Positions 1 through 8,248 of a stretch of 38,960 nucleotides of DNA are shown piece by piece. The stretch covers positions 1 to 38,960 of the forward strand of contig JBBQSD010000051.1 in NCBI GenBank assembly GCA_038214135.1, read 5' to 3'. The position numbers and the translations under genes are program-made. The stretch is from JANLSE01 sp038214135. Lineage in GTDB: Bacteria; Chloroflexota; Chloroflexia; Chloroflexales; Roseiflexaceae. The notes under the pieces were generated by a model. That model was not told the DNA's origin, searched no databases, and worked only from the letters and a program-made list of their open reading frames with translations. The number at the start of each line of letters is the position of its first letter. Position 1 is the stretch's first letter.

Positions 1-1451
1 CGTAGGGTATGCCACACAAACGCCAACATAGTTCGGCCACGCCCACGCAACCCATTCGTGGTTCGCAGCGCATCCCAGGCTTTGCGCGCCCGAAACTCAC
101 AGTGGAGTGTTCGATGCAACTGCCGATAGAATTGGGTTGGAAATGGCCCCTGGTACAGCATCGCCAGATCTTCGGAATCCTGCCAGTTCTGTTTGGCCCC
201 CAATTCGCCGCGCACCCGTTCATAGAATGGCGTGCCAGGCAATGGGTACGAAACCGACATCCCAATATCATCAGGGCGGCATGACCGCACCATCGCCAGC
301 GTCTGCTCAATATCGCTACGCTCCTCACCAGGGTAGCCGAACTGTAGGAAGAACCCAACCCGCACACCAACGGCATGCAGGCAGCTGGCAGCCTCATAGA
401 TCTGCTCGACACGCGTGCCCTTTTCCATGGCATCCAGGATGTTCTGCGAGCCAGATTCCGCACCAATCCACACGATCTGGCATCCAGCGCGAGCCAGCGC
501 CTCCGCAGCACCAGCGCGGATCAGCAGATCGGCACGGCTCAGGCATTTGAACGGTATCCGCACACCATCACGCTCAACCAGATCGGCAAACTGCGCCATC
601 CAACCCGGCTTCAGGCCCATAATATCGTCCACAAACCAGATATGATCGGGCTGATAGTGTTGCTTCAGCCAGGCAAGCTCGGCCACAACATGTTCTGGGC
701 TGCGGCTGTTATAGCGCTGGCCCCAGATCGGCTTGGCACACCAGTTGCAGTGGTATGGGCAACCACGAGTTGTAACCATGTTCATCGAGAAGAAGCCATG
801 GCGCTCCATCCAGATCCGCCGATAGCGCTCGACATCAACAAGATCCCAGGCTGGGAATGGCAATGCATCCAGATCACGAATATCCGGGCGGCGCGCAGAA
901 CGCCGAACACTCGCTGGTGTGAGCCGCGAATGTGCAATCGGCGGCGAGTTCTGTTCTAGCCAGGCCAACCCAGCAATCTGTTGGTAATCGATTGGCATAT
1001 CAGATGTTAGCCAGGCATCCAACAATTCAAGCAGAGTAGCATCGCCCTCGCCAAGCAGCACAACATCGGCACCCTGTTCAAGGTAATCCTCAGGGTGATC
1101 ACTGGCATCCGAGCCACACACCGCTACCTGGCAGCCACATGCTCGCGCCATTGCTATCATGGTGAAAGCCGCCTGGCGCATCCGTAACAGGCACATCTTG
1201 GAGAGGTAATTAAAGCTATCTTCATAGATCACGGCCACACGCGGGCGCTCCCGATCAAGCATGGATGCCCATTCCTGCTCAGAATCAGCCAGCATCGCAT
1301 CAAATAGACTCACCTGGTGACTGTGCGCCCGCGCTGCTGCCGCAGCATACAGCGTTCCAAGCGGAGGGTACGGCTGCATCGCCGCCCAGAGCTTCGGGTC
1401 AAAACGCAGGTAGTACGACTGGCCGAAGAGTATGTCGGTCATGTCGCTCAT
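1..1451 (-). CDS. B12-binding radical SAM protein (3' end outside window)
   Basis: The frame is open from the ATG at 1451 through the left edge, giving 483 visible codons with the C-terminus missing. The canonical radical SAM cluster motif CxxxCxxC is seen as RGCPYHCNWC, with cysteines at about residues 231, 235 and 238. It is followed by the usual downstream signatures: WFVDDIM, a GAESGSQ motif and a GYPGE motif. The first ~200 residues resemble the cobalamin-binding Rossmann region of this superfamily (GADVVLLGEGD before the SAM core). Such enzymes use a 4Fe-4S cluster, S-adenosylmethionine and cobalamin for methylations or ring rearrangements on lipids, tetrapyrroles or antibiotics; the substrate cannot be told from sequence. 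The ribosome site is weak, so the ATG nine bases downstream is also possible. It is transcribed away from the MFS gene, with about 170 bp between. Confidence 0.9.
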   Translation of the reverse strand, partial: MSDMTDILFGQSYYLRFDPKLWAAMQPYPPLGTLYAAAAARAHSHQVSLFDAMLADSEQEWASMLDRERPRVAVIYEDSFNYLSKMCLLRMRQAAFTMIAMARACGCQVAVCGSDASDHPEDYLEQGADVVLLGEGDATLLELLDAWLTSDMPIDYQQIAGLAWLEQNSPPIAHSRLTPASVRRSARRPDIRDLDALPFPAWDLVDVERYRRIWMERHGFFSMNMVTTRGCPYHCNWCAKPIWGQRYNSRSPEHVVAELAWLKQHYQPDHIWFVDDIMGLKPGWMAQFADLVERDGVRIPFKCLSRADLLIRAGAAEALARAGCQIVWIGAESGSQNILDAMEKGTRVEQIYEAASCLHAVGVRVGFFLQFGYPGEERSDIEQTLAMVRSCRPDDIGMSVSYPLPGTPFYERVRGELGAKQNWQDSEDLAMLYQGPFPTQFYRQLHRTLHCEFRARKAWDALRTTNGLRGRGRTMLAFVWHTL

Positions 1452-1575
1452 TTCTTGTACTATGGAAACACGTCTTACTATACACTACGAAAAAAGAGCC
1501 AGTATCGCATGGGATGCTATGTGAGGAAACGATGAGCGATTATTCTGGCGCTCCATTGGAGACGCAACACCACAA

Positions 1576-1598
1576 AGCCCGATGCTCAGCATCGGGCT
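1576..1598 (-). terminator. Stem-loop downstream of the MFS gene
   Basis: A perfect 10-bp inverted repeat, AGCCCGATGC and GCATCGGGCT, flanks a 3-nt loop 20 bp past the MFS stop codon. On the minus strand it is followed only by TTTGTG, so the U-tract is weak. It probably ends the MFS transcript, but the poor U-tract leaves some doubt. Confidence 0.55.
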
Positions 1599-1618
1599 GA
1601 TGGCAGTACCGTCAATCG

Positions 1619-2899
1619 CTACGCCGCTTGCGGTCGCAACACGCCTGGCAACAATAGCACAATCAGTGCCACCGCCAGGAGCGCCATGCTGGCTTGCCCG
1701 GCCAGGGTCATCTGTACACCAAACTGCTCTGCCAGCGTCCCGATCTGCAACTGCCCCAATGGATCGCCGCCGATTGCCAGAACAACAATGCCCATCACCC
1801 GGCTACGCATTTCGTCGCTGGTGGAGAGCAGGACAATCGTGCTTTGCAATGTACTAAAGCAGGCCATGCCCATTCCTGCACAGAACAGCATCGCCCAGGA
1901 GAGTGAATAGACCTGTGAGAAGGCAAAGACCGCCAGTGCCACACATAGCCAGCCGGTACCGACAGCAAAGAGCGTCCCGACATTAACCCGCTGACGCAAT
2001 ACATTGATTGTGATTAACCCAAGAAATGATCCCAACCCGGTGCCTGTGCTTAAAAAACCAAGTTCGATCGGGCCTTTGTGCAGCACATCGCGTATAAATA
2101 CCGGCAGCAATGAAATATAAGGGAAAATCCATAGATTCAAAACCAGGGTAATCAACACAACCGCCAGAATTGGTTGGTTTGAACGCACATAGCGCATACC
2201 TTCGCTCACCACTGGCAAGGAGGTCATCCTGAATGGTTTGGGATCATGCGGCTCCGCGCTACGCAGTAGTGGAAGCATAATCGTAAGTGCACAGACAGAC
2301 AGGATCGCCATCCCAATATAGCAACCAATCGCACCATAGCGAGCAATCAAAGCGCCAGCCATTGCAGGGGCGATAATACGAGCAAAACCAGTGATAAAAC
2401 TTTCGAGCAGCAACCCGTCGATCATCCGTTCCTTGCCCAGAATATCGGGAACCAGCGAGCGGCGGGTTGGCCAATCGATCGCCCATGCGGTGCCAAGACA
2501 GAATGCCACAATCGCAATGTTCCATGGCGCAGCCTTGCCGCTCCACAGCAGCAACACAATCACCAGATAGGCAAGCAGGTTCACGCTTTGCGCAGCAATA
2601 ATCACGCGCCGACGGCCAAAATAATCAATAATCGGGCCAGAAAACAGGCTGACCAGTAGCAGTGGCAGCGTACGGGAAAAAGCAACCAGCGAAACCATAC
2701 GGGCCGAATTGCTCAGGTCGAAGACTAACCAACCAAGCACCACCATTTCCATAAAAAAACATTGCCACCAGATAACCGTACCTGCCAATAGTCTTCGATA
2801 ATCGAGATTGTCGAGTATCGAGAACGCACCGTGCTTCCAGATTGCTGCACGCACTTTCTGTCCTTTAGTTGGTATAGCCGCTCTGCCACGAAACATCAT
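1619..2899 (-). CDS. MFS transporter, EntS-like (MFS_3) exporter
   Basis: Major facilitator superfamily permease of about 426 residues, a normal length. The chain has roughly 12 hydrophobic helices. It starts with a short basic segment and the NLDYRRLLAGTV entry typical of MFS_3 exporters such as EntS. A GRRRV stretch after the second helix matches the family's cytoplasmic loop signature. It acts in the inner membrane as a proton-driven exporter of a small molecule; the substrate is not predictable. The frame is open further upstream to 3124, but that extension is not MFS-like and would overlap the divergent secreted-protein gene, whose ribosome site is strong. I therefore chose the ATG at 2899 (a second ATG follows at 2896). 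Its own ribosome site is weak, so the start is uncertain. Confidence 0.88.
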   Translation of the reverse strand: MMFRGRAAIPTKGQKVRAAIWKHGAFSILDNLDYRRLLAGTVIWWQCFFMEMVVLGWLVFDLSNSARMVSLVAFSRTLPLLLVSLFSGPIIDYFGRRRVIIAAQSVNLLAYLVIVLLLWSGKAAPWNIAIVAFCLGTAWAIDWPTRRSLVPDILGKERMIDGLLLESFITGFARIIAPAMAGALIARYGAIGCYIGMAILSVCALTIMLPLLRSAEPHDPKPFRMTSLPVVSEGMRYVRSNQPILAVVLITLVLNLWIFPYISLLPVFIRDVLHKGPIELGFLSTGTGLGSFLGLITINVLRQRVNVGTLFAVGTGWLCVALAVFAFSQVYSLSWAMLFCAGMGMACFSTLQSTIVLLSTSDEMRSRVMGIVVLAIGGDPLGQLQIGTLAEQFGVQMTLAGQASMALLAVALIVLLLPGVLRPQAA

Positions 2900-3081
2900 C
2901 GTTAAAACCAACTTCTTCCAATATACACCAGATCGCAATGTTCGCAGAAATTGCTCAGGGTGGCATGGCTGCCTGGCAGCTGCGCATCCTGGGAATATTT
3001 CCCCGCTTATTGGGACTTCTGCACGAGCCATTCTCACTATAGTAGCGGTGTGATATTGATCGTGATTAGAAGGAGGGTCCC

Positions 3082-3384
3082 ATGCTTCGGTTACTTCCCA
3101 CCCGTCATTGGCTCGCAACCGCATTCATCGCGTTCGCATTGGTGATTGGATGTCTGAGTACACTCACAGCGCCAGCCTTCGCCCAGGTGAACAGCTATTC
3201 GCAAACCAACACCACCTCGTCGGATGGTACATTTACATCAACTGTGCATACCAGCAATGGAACAACGATCACCACAACCGTCAGACCTGACGGGAGTTCG
3301 ACGGTCACGAACAAAAATGGGAACACCACGGTTACAACAACAACTGATGCGCAGGGCAATGTCAAGGTAACCAAAACACCATAG
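3082..3384 (+). CDS. Small secreted threonine/serine-rich protein
   Basis: A 100-residue protein preceded by an excellent AAGGAGG ribosome site. Residues 1-35 form a Sec signal peptide: basic start, hydrophobic core, and a probable cleavage after APAFA before QVNS. The mature ~65 residues are almost entirely short repeats of the form (T/S)TVxxxxGxTxTTT, suggesting an extended beta or repeat structure outside the membrane. I do not recognise a named family; similar low-complexity secreted proteins are often annotated hypothetical. It is divergent from the MFS gene and followed by a hairpin terminator. Confidence 0.85.
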   Translation: MLRLLPTRHWLATAFIAFALVIGCLSTLTAPAFAQVNSYSQTNTTSSDGTFTSTVHTSNGTTITTTVRPDGSSTVTNKNGNTTVTTTTDAQGNVKVTKTP

Positions 3385-3421
3385 CATTGCATACACCAGA
3401 CAGCACCCTATAAGGCACAGC

Positions 3422-3447
3422 AACGCCCTGGTTTCTACCAGGGCGTT
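3422..3447 (+). terminator. Hairpin after the small secreted protein
   Basis: A perfect 10-bp stem, AACGCCCTGG with CCAGGGCGTT, encloses a 6-nt loop 37 bp past the stop codon. Only a short, interrupted T stretch follows (TTCGGCTT). A terminator role fits its position. Confidence 0.6.
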
Positions 3448-3463
3448 CGGCTTGGATCAATAA

Positions 3464-3675
3464 GCCAATCATATCGTTGGCAGCTGCAACAACATCGAGG
3501 CAGATGATACATTACGCTATGAGAGTGGCATCCTGCGTGGGGCAGATGCACCAATAACCATCAATATCGATCTGAATGGCACACAACGAGTACGGCTAGT
3601 TGTGGGCGATGCTGGCGATGGAACGACTATGATCACGCCGATTGGGCTGCTGCCTCCCTGAGTTGCAGCCAGTAA
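3464..3675 (+). pseudogene. Remnant of an NPCBM-domain protein (C-terminal end, frameshifted)
   Basis: Reading from 3464 gives a stretch with the hallmarks of the C-terminal half of an NPCBM (putative carbohydrate-binding) domain: YESGILRGADAP, then DLNGTQRVRLVV, then DAGDGT. The frame then runs into a stop at 3659-3661. Shifting frame near 3635 recovers DHADWAAASLSCSQ and a stop at 3673-3675; DHADWA is the typical ending of this domain. One lost base (for example a T in a TAT codon) explains the shift. There is no start codon or N-terminal half, because a stop codon lies directly upstream at 3461. This is the tail of a former secreted glycan-binding protein, not an active gene. Confidence 0.75.
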
Positions 3676-3717
3676 AAGGCACCGCCAGGCGGGCTAATAT
3701 TGGATGAGCTATCGAGA

Positions 3718-4548
3718 TTATTGATCGAGACCCCAGCGCTGGCGAACATGCCGTTCGAGTGGATGAAACACGAGGCGGTCAACCGATGTACCAATAACGA
3801 TGATCATGGCCATGACCGCCATAACAAGTGCTGCATCATTCAGATCGCGGCCTGTCTGGAGCAGATTGCCCAGGCTCAGGGTAAAGTAGAGCAGCTCACC
3901 AGCCATCAGTGAACGCCATGCAAAAGCCCAACCCTGCTTGAGCCCGCCAAGAACAGTTGGCAGTGCCGCCGGTAAAATAACCTGATAGTAGAGCGCAAAA
4001 TGACGTGCACCGAGCGTCTGGGCAGCATGGATATAGATCGGTGGCGTATTACGAACGCCAGTTTCGACACCAATCGTTATTGAGAATAGCGCACCCAGCA
4101 CAACAACGGCAATGATCGCCTGATCATTCAGCCCGAACCACAGCACCACCAATGGCAACCAACACACACTTGGCAATGTCTGCAGGCCAACAACAAGCGA
4201 TCCGACGGTATCGTGCAGCAGTCGGCTACGGCCAAGAATTAGTCCAAGCGGCAGTCCAACGAATAATGAAATCCCGTAGCCAATTGCGATCCGCGATAGG
4301 CTGACCAGTGCGCCCTGGATGAACAGGCCCTTGCGAATTCCGCTCAGCAATGCGAGGAACACATCAATCGGGGTTGGGAAAAGATATTCCGGCCAGATAC
4401 CACTCAGCGCAACTCCCTCCCAGAGCATAAATAGTGCCAGATAGAAACCAACTTGCCGTGCCCAGGTTGCGTTCGACCAATGAACCACATCAGGGCGTGG
4501 TTCAGATTGGAGTGTTGGTGGAGGTTGCGAAACTTCCTGAGTAGTCAT
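3718..4548 (-). CDS. ssuC: ABC transporter permease, SsuC/TauC type
   Basis: Binding-protein-dependent permease of 276 residues, the usual size for the SsuC/TauC/NrtB group. It has about six hydrophobic helices. The EAA-loop region is seen around AAQTLGARHFALYYQVILPAALP, a signature contact site for the ATPase. It forms the membrane channel of an importer for sulfonates, taurine, nitrate or a related small organic anion; the exact ligand is not decidable here. The start has a GGAAAGAG ribosome site. It is the last gene of a three-gene operon, 20 bp after the ATPase stop. The gene symbol is by family resemblance only. Confidence 0.88.
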   Translation of the reverse strand: MTTQEVSQPPPTLQSEPRPDVVHWSNATWARQVGFYLALFMLWEGVALSGIWPEYLFPTPIDVFLALLSGIRKGLFIQGALVSLSRIAIGYGISLFVGLPLGLILGRSRLLHDTVGSLVVGLQTLPSVCWLPLVVLWFGLNDQAIIAVVVLGALFSITIGVETGVRNTPPIYIHAAQTLGARHFALYYQVILPAALPTVLGGLKQGWAFAWRSLMAGELLYFTLSLGNLLQTGRDLNDAALVMAVMAMIIVIGTSVDRLVFHPLERHVRQRWGLDQ

Positions 4549-4568
4549 TCGATCACTCTTTCCGCACG

Positions 4569-5360
4569 TTATCGCTCATCCTGGCGTAACACCGCCATGA
4601 TCTCGGATGTGCAATCAACTAACGCATGATCTTCGAGCATACGCGGGCGTGGCAGCGTAATCCGGAACTCCTGCAGGATGCGACCAGGCCGGGCCGAAAA
4701 AACAAACACGCGATCACCAAGCGCAACCGCCTCACGCACATTATGCGTCACAAATAAGATCGTTTTATTGGTAGCGGACCAGATGCTCTCCAGCTCGATA
4801 TGCATCCTATCGCGGGTAAGCGCATCGAGTGCGGCAAATGGCTCATCCATAAGCAATATCGATGGATTGATCGCAAGGGCACGTGCAATGGCAACCCGCT
4901 GGCGCATTCCACCAGAAAGCTGATATGTATAATTGCGCTCAAAGCCTGTCAGATTGACCAAGTTAATCATTTGCTTGGTTATCGCATCCCGTTTGGCAGC
5001 GGGACAGCCAGCCTGGCGCAAGCCGAAGGCAATATTATGTTGAACATCGAGCCAGGGAAAGAGCGCAGCATCCTGAAAAAGCATGACCCGATCCGAACCA
5101 GGGCCGCTAATGGCATGGCCATTCGAAAGAACTTCCCCACTGGAAGATGTCTCCAGGCCTGCGATGATGTTGAGAAGCGTGCTTTTGCCACAGCCACTCG
5201 GGCCAAGCAAGCAGATGAACTCGCCCGCTTTGACATCCATATTGATCGGGCGGAGTGCTTCGATCACCTGACCTGCATTGCGGAAAACCTTGCCAACGCC
5301 AACAACCTGCAAGAGGTACCCATCCGATGCAGCATGCATCTGCAGTGGGGCCTGGCTCAT
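4569..5360 (-). CDS. ssuB: ABC transporter ATP-binding protein, SsuB/TauB type
   Basis: A 263-residue ATPase. Walker A is GPSGCGKST (residues 53-61), the Q-loop lies in VMLFQDAALFPWLDV, the ABC signature is LSGGMRQR (148-155), Walker B is ILLMDEP (168-174), and the H-loop is in FVTHN. The sequence VMLFQ with FPWL is typical of the nitrate/sulfonate/taurine subfamily. It drives import through the neighbouring permease on the cytoplasmic face. The frame extends upstream to 5459, but I chose the ATG at 5360 because AAAGGAG lies 8 nt before it and family members begin close to this point. It is the middle gene of the operon. Confidence 0.92.
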   Translation of the reverse strand: MSQAPLQMHAASDGYLLQVVGVGKVFRNAGQVIEALRPINMDVKAGEFICLLGPSGCGKSTLLNIIAGLETSSSGEVLSNGHAISGPGSDRVMLFQDAALFPWLDVQHNIAFGLRQAGCPAAKRDAITKQMINLVNLTGFERNYTYQLSGGMRQRVAIARALAINPSILLMDEPFAALDALTRDRMHIELESIWSATNKTILFVTHNVREAVALGDRVFVFSARPGRILQEFRITLPRPRMLEDHALVDCTSEIMAVLRQDER

Positions 5361-5485
5361 TGCCCTGCTCCTTTGTACATACCAGTTTTGCTCTTTCCCC
5401 AGGCCACGGCGGTGGCCTTCGTAGCAGGAACCGAACCCTTCAGGGCCACGACACAACATACCCGATGATGTACGTTATGGAGTAA

Positions 5486-6550
5486 TTAGGAGCTAGCAAC
5501 CGTCTGTAACCCTTTGGCTTTCAGAACCTTATTCAGCAGATCGATGGCAAAGATCCCCGAAAGATCCGGCTTGTTGTCGCCCAAGAATCCCAGTGCAAAC
5601 GCATGGTCGGCTGAAACGAACAGGCTCTTGGCAAGTGGATCAGTTGTGATATCGGTTGTTGACAGTGCGTTATCCAGAATAGCTACCGGAAGCGGCTGGG
5701 TGGTAATACGTGCGATTTCACTATTGATCAGCTTCTTGCTCTCATCAGGGTTGCTGGCAATATACTGAGCGGTATCGACATGAGCCTGCAGGAAGGCTTC
5801 CACAAGATCGGGATGCGCCTCAAGGAACGTCCGATTGACGACGACGACCGTAGTGGTGAATTTGCCATCTGGCCAGAGTGTGCGCTCATCGACCAAAACC
5901 TGCCCCTGGCCTTCGATGATCAACCGTGAGGCCCACGGCTCTGGCACCCAGGCACCATCGATCTTCCCCTGCTTAAATTGCGTGAGAATATCCGGGTTTT
6001 GCAGGGGTGTGACCGTCACATCCCCGCCCTTATCGGCAGTTTTGAGCCCGGCCTGCTGAATATAATAGCGCAATGCCACATCCTGGGTACCGCCAAATTG
6101 CGGCGTGGCTAATTTCTTGCCATGTAAATCTTCGGCAGTTTTGATATTCGCCTCAGGCCGCACAATGAACAGTGCGCCACCGCTGGAAGCTCCCGCAATA
6201 ATGCGCAGTGCATCACCTTTACTTTTGACATACCCGTTGATCGCGGGGTTAGGGCCGACATAGCTGATATCGACTTCGCCAGCGAAAAGGGCTTCAATCA
6301 AGGCCGGCCCGGCATTGAACGTTTTCACATCCAGGTTAACATTCGGGCCAAGGGTGTCCTTAAAGGTACCCCGAGCAACACCAACCAGCGCAATCGCATG
6401 AGTGACGTTCGGAAAGTAGGCTAATCGGACTCGGGTCGTACCAGTAGAATTGGACTGAGGCTGGCCAACAGATGGGGTTGCCTGCCCACAGGCGGCCAGA
6501 ACCATCACACACAGCAGTAGCAATGCTCTACGGATGTCGTATACCTTCAT
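5486..6550 (-). CDS. ssuA: ABC transporter substrate-binding lipoprotein, SsuA/TauA type
   Basis: A 354-residue periplasmic-type binding protein of the SsuA/TauA/NMT1 family. Residues 1-21 form a lipoprotein signal with lipobox LAAC (acylated Cys21), so the mature protein is membrane-anchored. Family features follow: RVRLAYFPNVTHA at the start of the first lobe, GEVDISYVGPNPA in the ligand-binding region, LATPQFGGTQDVALRY, and GAWVPEPWASRL. It captures a sulfonate, nitrate-like or related small anion for the permease and ATPase downstream. GAGAGGAG precedes the chosen ATG at 6550; an upstream in-frame extension to 6640 would bury the signal peptide. It is first in the operon, 125 bp before the ATPase gene. 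Confidence 0.92.
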   Translation of the reverse strand: MKVYDIRRALLLLCVMVLAACGQATPSVGQPQSNSTGTTRVRLAYFPNVTHAIALVGVARGTFKDTLGPNVNLDVKTFNAGPALIEALFAGEVDISYVGPNPAINGYVKSKGDALRIIAGASSGGALFIVRPEANIKTAEDLHGKKLATPQFGGTQDVALRYYIQQAGLKTADKGGDVTVTPLQNPDILTQFKQGKIDGAWVPEPWASRLIIEGQGQVLVDERTLWPDGKFTTTVVVVNRTFLEAHPDLVEAFLQAHVDTAQYIASNPDESKKLINSEIARITTQPLPVAILDNALSTTDITTDPLAKSLFVSADHAFALGFLGDNKPDLSGIFAIDLLNKVLKAKGLQTVASS

Positions 6551-6743
6551 AGCGCTCCTCTCATACCATAGCTTCCCAATGCCTGGTTTCTCTGATAGTT
6601 GGCTATCGTTAAGGTATTGTCGCACCGTGGCCTGTGACACGGCCGAAGTTAGGGGTACAATTCTGCTATTGGGCTATGCGTCGGTAGTAGTGGGCAGAGA
6701 CAATGGGTTATAGCTCGGAGGTATGTGGAGGCCTTCTCATGGA

Positions 6744-7091
6744 TTAATCCAGCCGACCCCTATTGAAGCCTGTTGGTGGAATCTTCTCGCGTTCAATCCA
6801 GGTCGGCATATTAACACAAGCTCGCGCCGCTTTGGCATCCAAGCGCACATGAACACGCTTACTCACTATCCAGGTGATAGTATGCCCAGAAATAAAGAGG
6901 TGGCTTGAGTTGGGCATTGGGCGCAGCACGAGTGCATCCAGAAGTACATTCCAAAAGCTATGCGGGCGTATCTCAATACAGGACTCTGCATCTCGGAAGT
7001 AGATACGCCAGATCTTGCCAATATATATACCATCTGCTGAAATCATGCGCATCCCGCCATGTACATTTGTGATTACAGCATCACTTGGCAT
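6744..7091 (-). CDS. PRC-barrel/DUF2171-like small protein
   Basis: A 115-residue protein. The pattern of a (V/I)xxxDGxxIGxI turn (SADGIYIGKIW), a beta-rich middle, and then LFISGHTITWI followed by RVHVRLDAKAARA matches the layout of PRC-barrel/DUF2171-like domains; the match is by pattern, not search. The frame is open back to 7337, but that would run over tRNA-Phe. The ATG at 7091 has a good GGGAG ribosome site 7 nt upstream, so it was chosen. It is probably a small cytoplasmic adaptor or stress-related protein of unknown role. A long inverted repeat lies just upstream (7137-7196). Confidence 0.65.
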   Translation of the reverse strand: MPSDAVITNVHGGMRMISADGIYIGKIWRIYFRDAESCIEIRPHSFWNVLLDALVLRPMPNSSHLFISGHTITWIVSKRVHVRLDAKAARACVNMPTWIEREKIPPTGFNRGRLD

Positions 7092-7136
7092 ATATACTCC
7101 CACAATGAGGTGACCCAACATGGTATTACATGGTAT

Positions 7137-7196
7137 TGGGTGAACCCGATTTGCCCATCCACAATCAGTATATGGTACCACAATCGGATTCACCCA
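7137..7196. repeat. Inverted repeat upstream of the PRC-barrel-like gene
   Basis: TGGGTGAACCCGATT (7137-7151) and AATCGGATTCACCCA (7182-7196) pair at 14 of 15 positions around a 30-bp spacer. It sits in the likely promoter region of the minus-strand gene starting at 7091. It could be an operator, a hairpin in the 5' leader, or a small mobile remnant. Confidence 0.6.
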
Positions 7197-7280
7197 TCCA
7201 GCGCAGCATGAACACGAACTGCAACTATCTCGACACACGAATAGGCTACCCACACCATACTTATATCTTTGGTATTCAGA

Positions 7281-7311
7281 CAAAACAAAAGGACGCCCTT
7301 GTGAGGCGTCC
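7281..7311 (-). terminator. Terminator of the tRNA Leu-Val-Phe cluster
   Basis: Stem GGACGCC/GGCGTCC (7291-7311), followed on the minus strand by TTTTGTTTTG. It is a classic intrinsic terminator just past tRNA-Phe. Confidence 0.9.
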
Positions 7312-7317
7312 TCGTGC

Positions 7318-7393
7318 TGGTGCCAGGAACGGGGCACGATCCCGTGACCTCGTGTTTTTCAGACACGCGCTCTACCAACTGAGCTACCCTGGC
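7318..7393 (-). tRNA. tRNA-Phe (GAA)
   Basis: A full cloverleaf is readable on the minus strand. GCCAGGG pairs with the 3' acceptor arm, the D-arm GCTCAGTTGGTAGAGC is standard, and the anticodon loop CTGAAAA carries GAA. The T-arm is seen, followed by discriminator A and an encoded CCA at 7320-7318. It is last of three tRNAs transcribed together. Confidence 0.96.
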
Positions 7394-7487
7394 AACGTGA
7401 AGTGAGGTAAGGGATGAACAGCAAACCAAACGAGTTTTGAAATACAAACCATACGACCAATACTATGGTTGCGATACATAACTCACT

Positions 7488-7563
7488 TGGTGGGCGATGA
7501 CGGACTCGAACCGCCGACAGCCTCGGTGTAAACAAGGTGCTCTACCAACTGAGCTAATCGCCC
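7488..7563 (-). tRNA. tRNA-Val (TAC)
   Basis: Acceptor GGGCGAT pairs with ATCGCCC, with a standard D-arm. The anticodon stem CCTTG/CGAGG has the 7-nt loop TTTACAC, giving anticodon TAC. The T-arm contains GGTTCGAGTCC, and CCA is encoded. Only one base separates it from the CCA of tRNA-Leu. Confidence 0.95.
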
Positions 7564-7564
7564 G

Positions 7565-7649
7565 TGGTGCCGAGAAAGGGACTTGAACCCTTATGGATTG
7601 CTCCACACGCCCCTCAAACGTGCGCGTCTGCCAATTCCGCCACCTCGGC
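7565..7649 (-). tRNA. tRNA-Leu (GAG)
   Basis: A class II tRNA with a long variable arm. Acceptor GCCGAGG pairs with the 3' arm, the D-arm is GGCGGAATTGGCAGACGC, and the anticodon loop TTGAGGG gives GAG. The T-arm GGTTCAAGTCC is seen and CCA is encoded. It is first in the minus-strand tRNA cluster. Confidence 0.95.
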
Positions 7650-7733
7650 AAGGACGTATCGCATTATAACAAAACATTACGGTTTGTCAACTCCAAATGC
7701 GTATCTGCGCGTCCTGATCGGGTTTTTGGCCTG

Positions 7734-7763
7734 TTTGCATGATCCCAGGATGTATGCTATACT
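7734..7763 (+). promoter_or_regulatory. Probable promoter of the tRNA Glu-Asp cluster
   Basis: TATACT at 7758-7763 is a good -10 element. The -35 is weaker: TTTGCA at 7734-7739, 18 bp upstream. It lies about 50 bp before tRNA-Glu and is placed by eye only. Confidence 0.5.
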
Positions 7764-7815
7764 ACGCCTCGTTGCGAATGGGGAAACCTTTCACGCAATT
7801 GAGTACAAAACGGTT

Positions 7816-7892
7816 GGCCCCATCGTCTAGCGGCCTAGGACGTCACCCTCTCAAGGTGAAGACCGCGGGTTCGAATCCCGCTGGGGTCACCA
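7816..7892 (+). tRNA. tRNA-Glu (CTC)
   Basis: Acceptor GGCCCCA pairs with TGGGGTC. The anticodon stem TCACC/GGTGA encloses loop CTCTCAA, giving CTC. The T-arm is GCGGGTTCGAATCCCGC. Discriminator A and CCA are encoded. It starts a two-tRNA transcript. Confidence 0.96.
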
Positions 7893-7901
7893 AATAACCA
7901 C

Positions 7902-7978
7902 GGGGATGTGGTGTAGAGGCCTAACATGCGACCCTGTCAAGGTCGAGACCGCGGGTTCGAATCCCGTCATCCCCGCCA
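7902..7978 (+). tRNA. tRNA-Asp (GTC)
   Basis: Acceptor GGGGATG pairs with CATCCCC. The anticodon stem GACC/GGTC encloses loop CTGTCAA, giving GTC. Discriminator G, required for Asp identity, is followed by encoded CCA. It lies 9 bp after tRNA-Glu and shares a near-identical T-arm with it. Confidence 0.96.
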
Positions 7979-7985
7979 CGTATGA

Positions 7986-8020
7986 GCACCTCGTCGGAAC
8001 CGACGAGGTGCTTATCATTT
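7986..8020 (+). terminator. Terminator of the tRNA Glu-Asp cluster
   Basis: A 12-bp perfect stem, GCACCTCGTCGG with CCGACGAGGTGC around a 2-nt AA gap (real loop slightly larger), followed by TTATCATTT. It begins 7 bp after tRNA-Asp. Confidence 0.85.
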
Positions 8021-8248
8021 AATAGGCACACGCACCTGATCTGTGCTAGAATGAGATAGACATTTATCCCTCTGGCGCACTCTGTTTCGGGTGCTTGGGT
8101 AAGTCGGCCAACTCTTGTGGCTGCTTGCTCCTCAATTATGTAAGCTCTCGCTACAGAGCTGTTCTTTCCGAACACTAGCGTTTAGGGCATGGCTCCAATA
8201 TAGTATTGTGGGCATCACGCCAATACATAGAAAGCGTGGAGATACAGG

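Noticed and set aside
9..959. Several plus-strand frames of 76-194 codons
   Set aside because: They are antisense to the radical SAM gene, which has an unambiguous CxxxCxxC motif, and have no ribosome sites or recognisable domains.
6551..6743. Possible riboswitch before the ABC importer operon
   Set aside because: I looked for SAM- or sulfur-responsive motifs and found no recognisable conserved core; only ordinary leader sequence with the ribosome site.
7921..8175. An 84-codon minus-strand frame containing DDGIRTRGLDLDRVAC
   Set aside because: This is the well-known spurious translation of a tRNA-Asp gene, not a protein.
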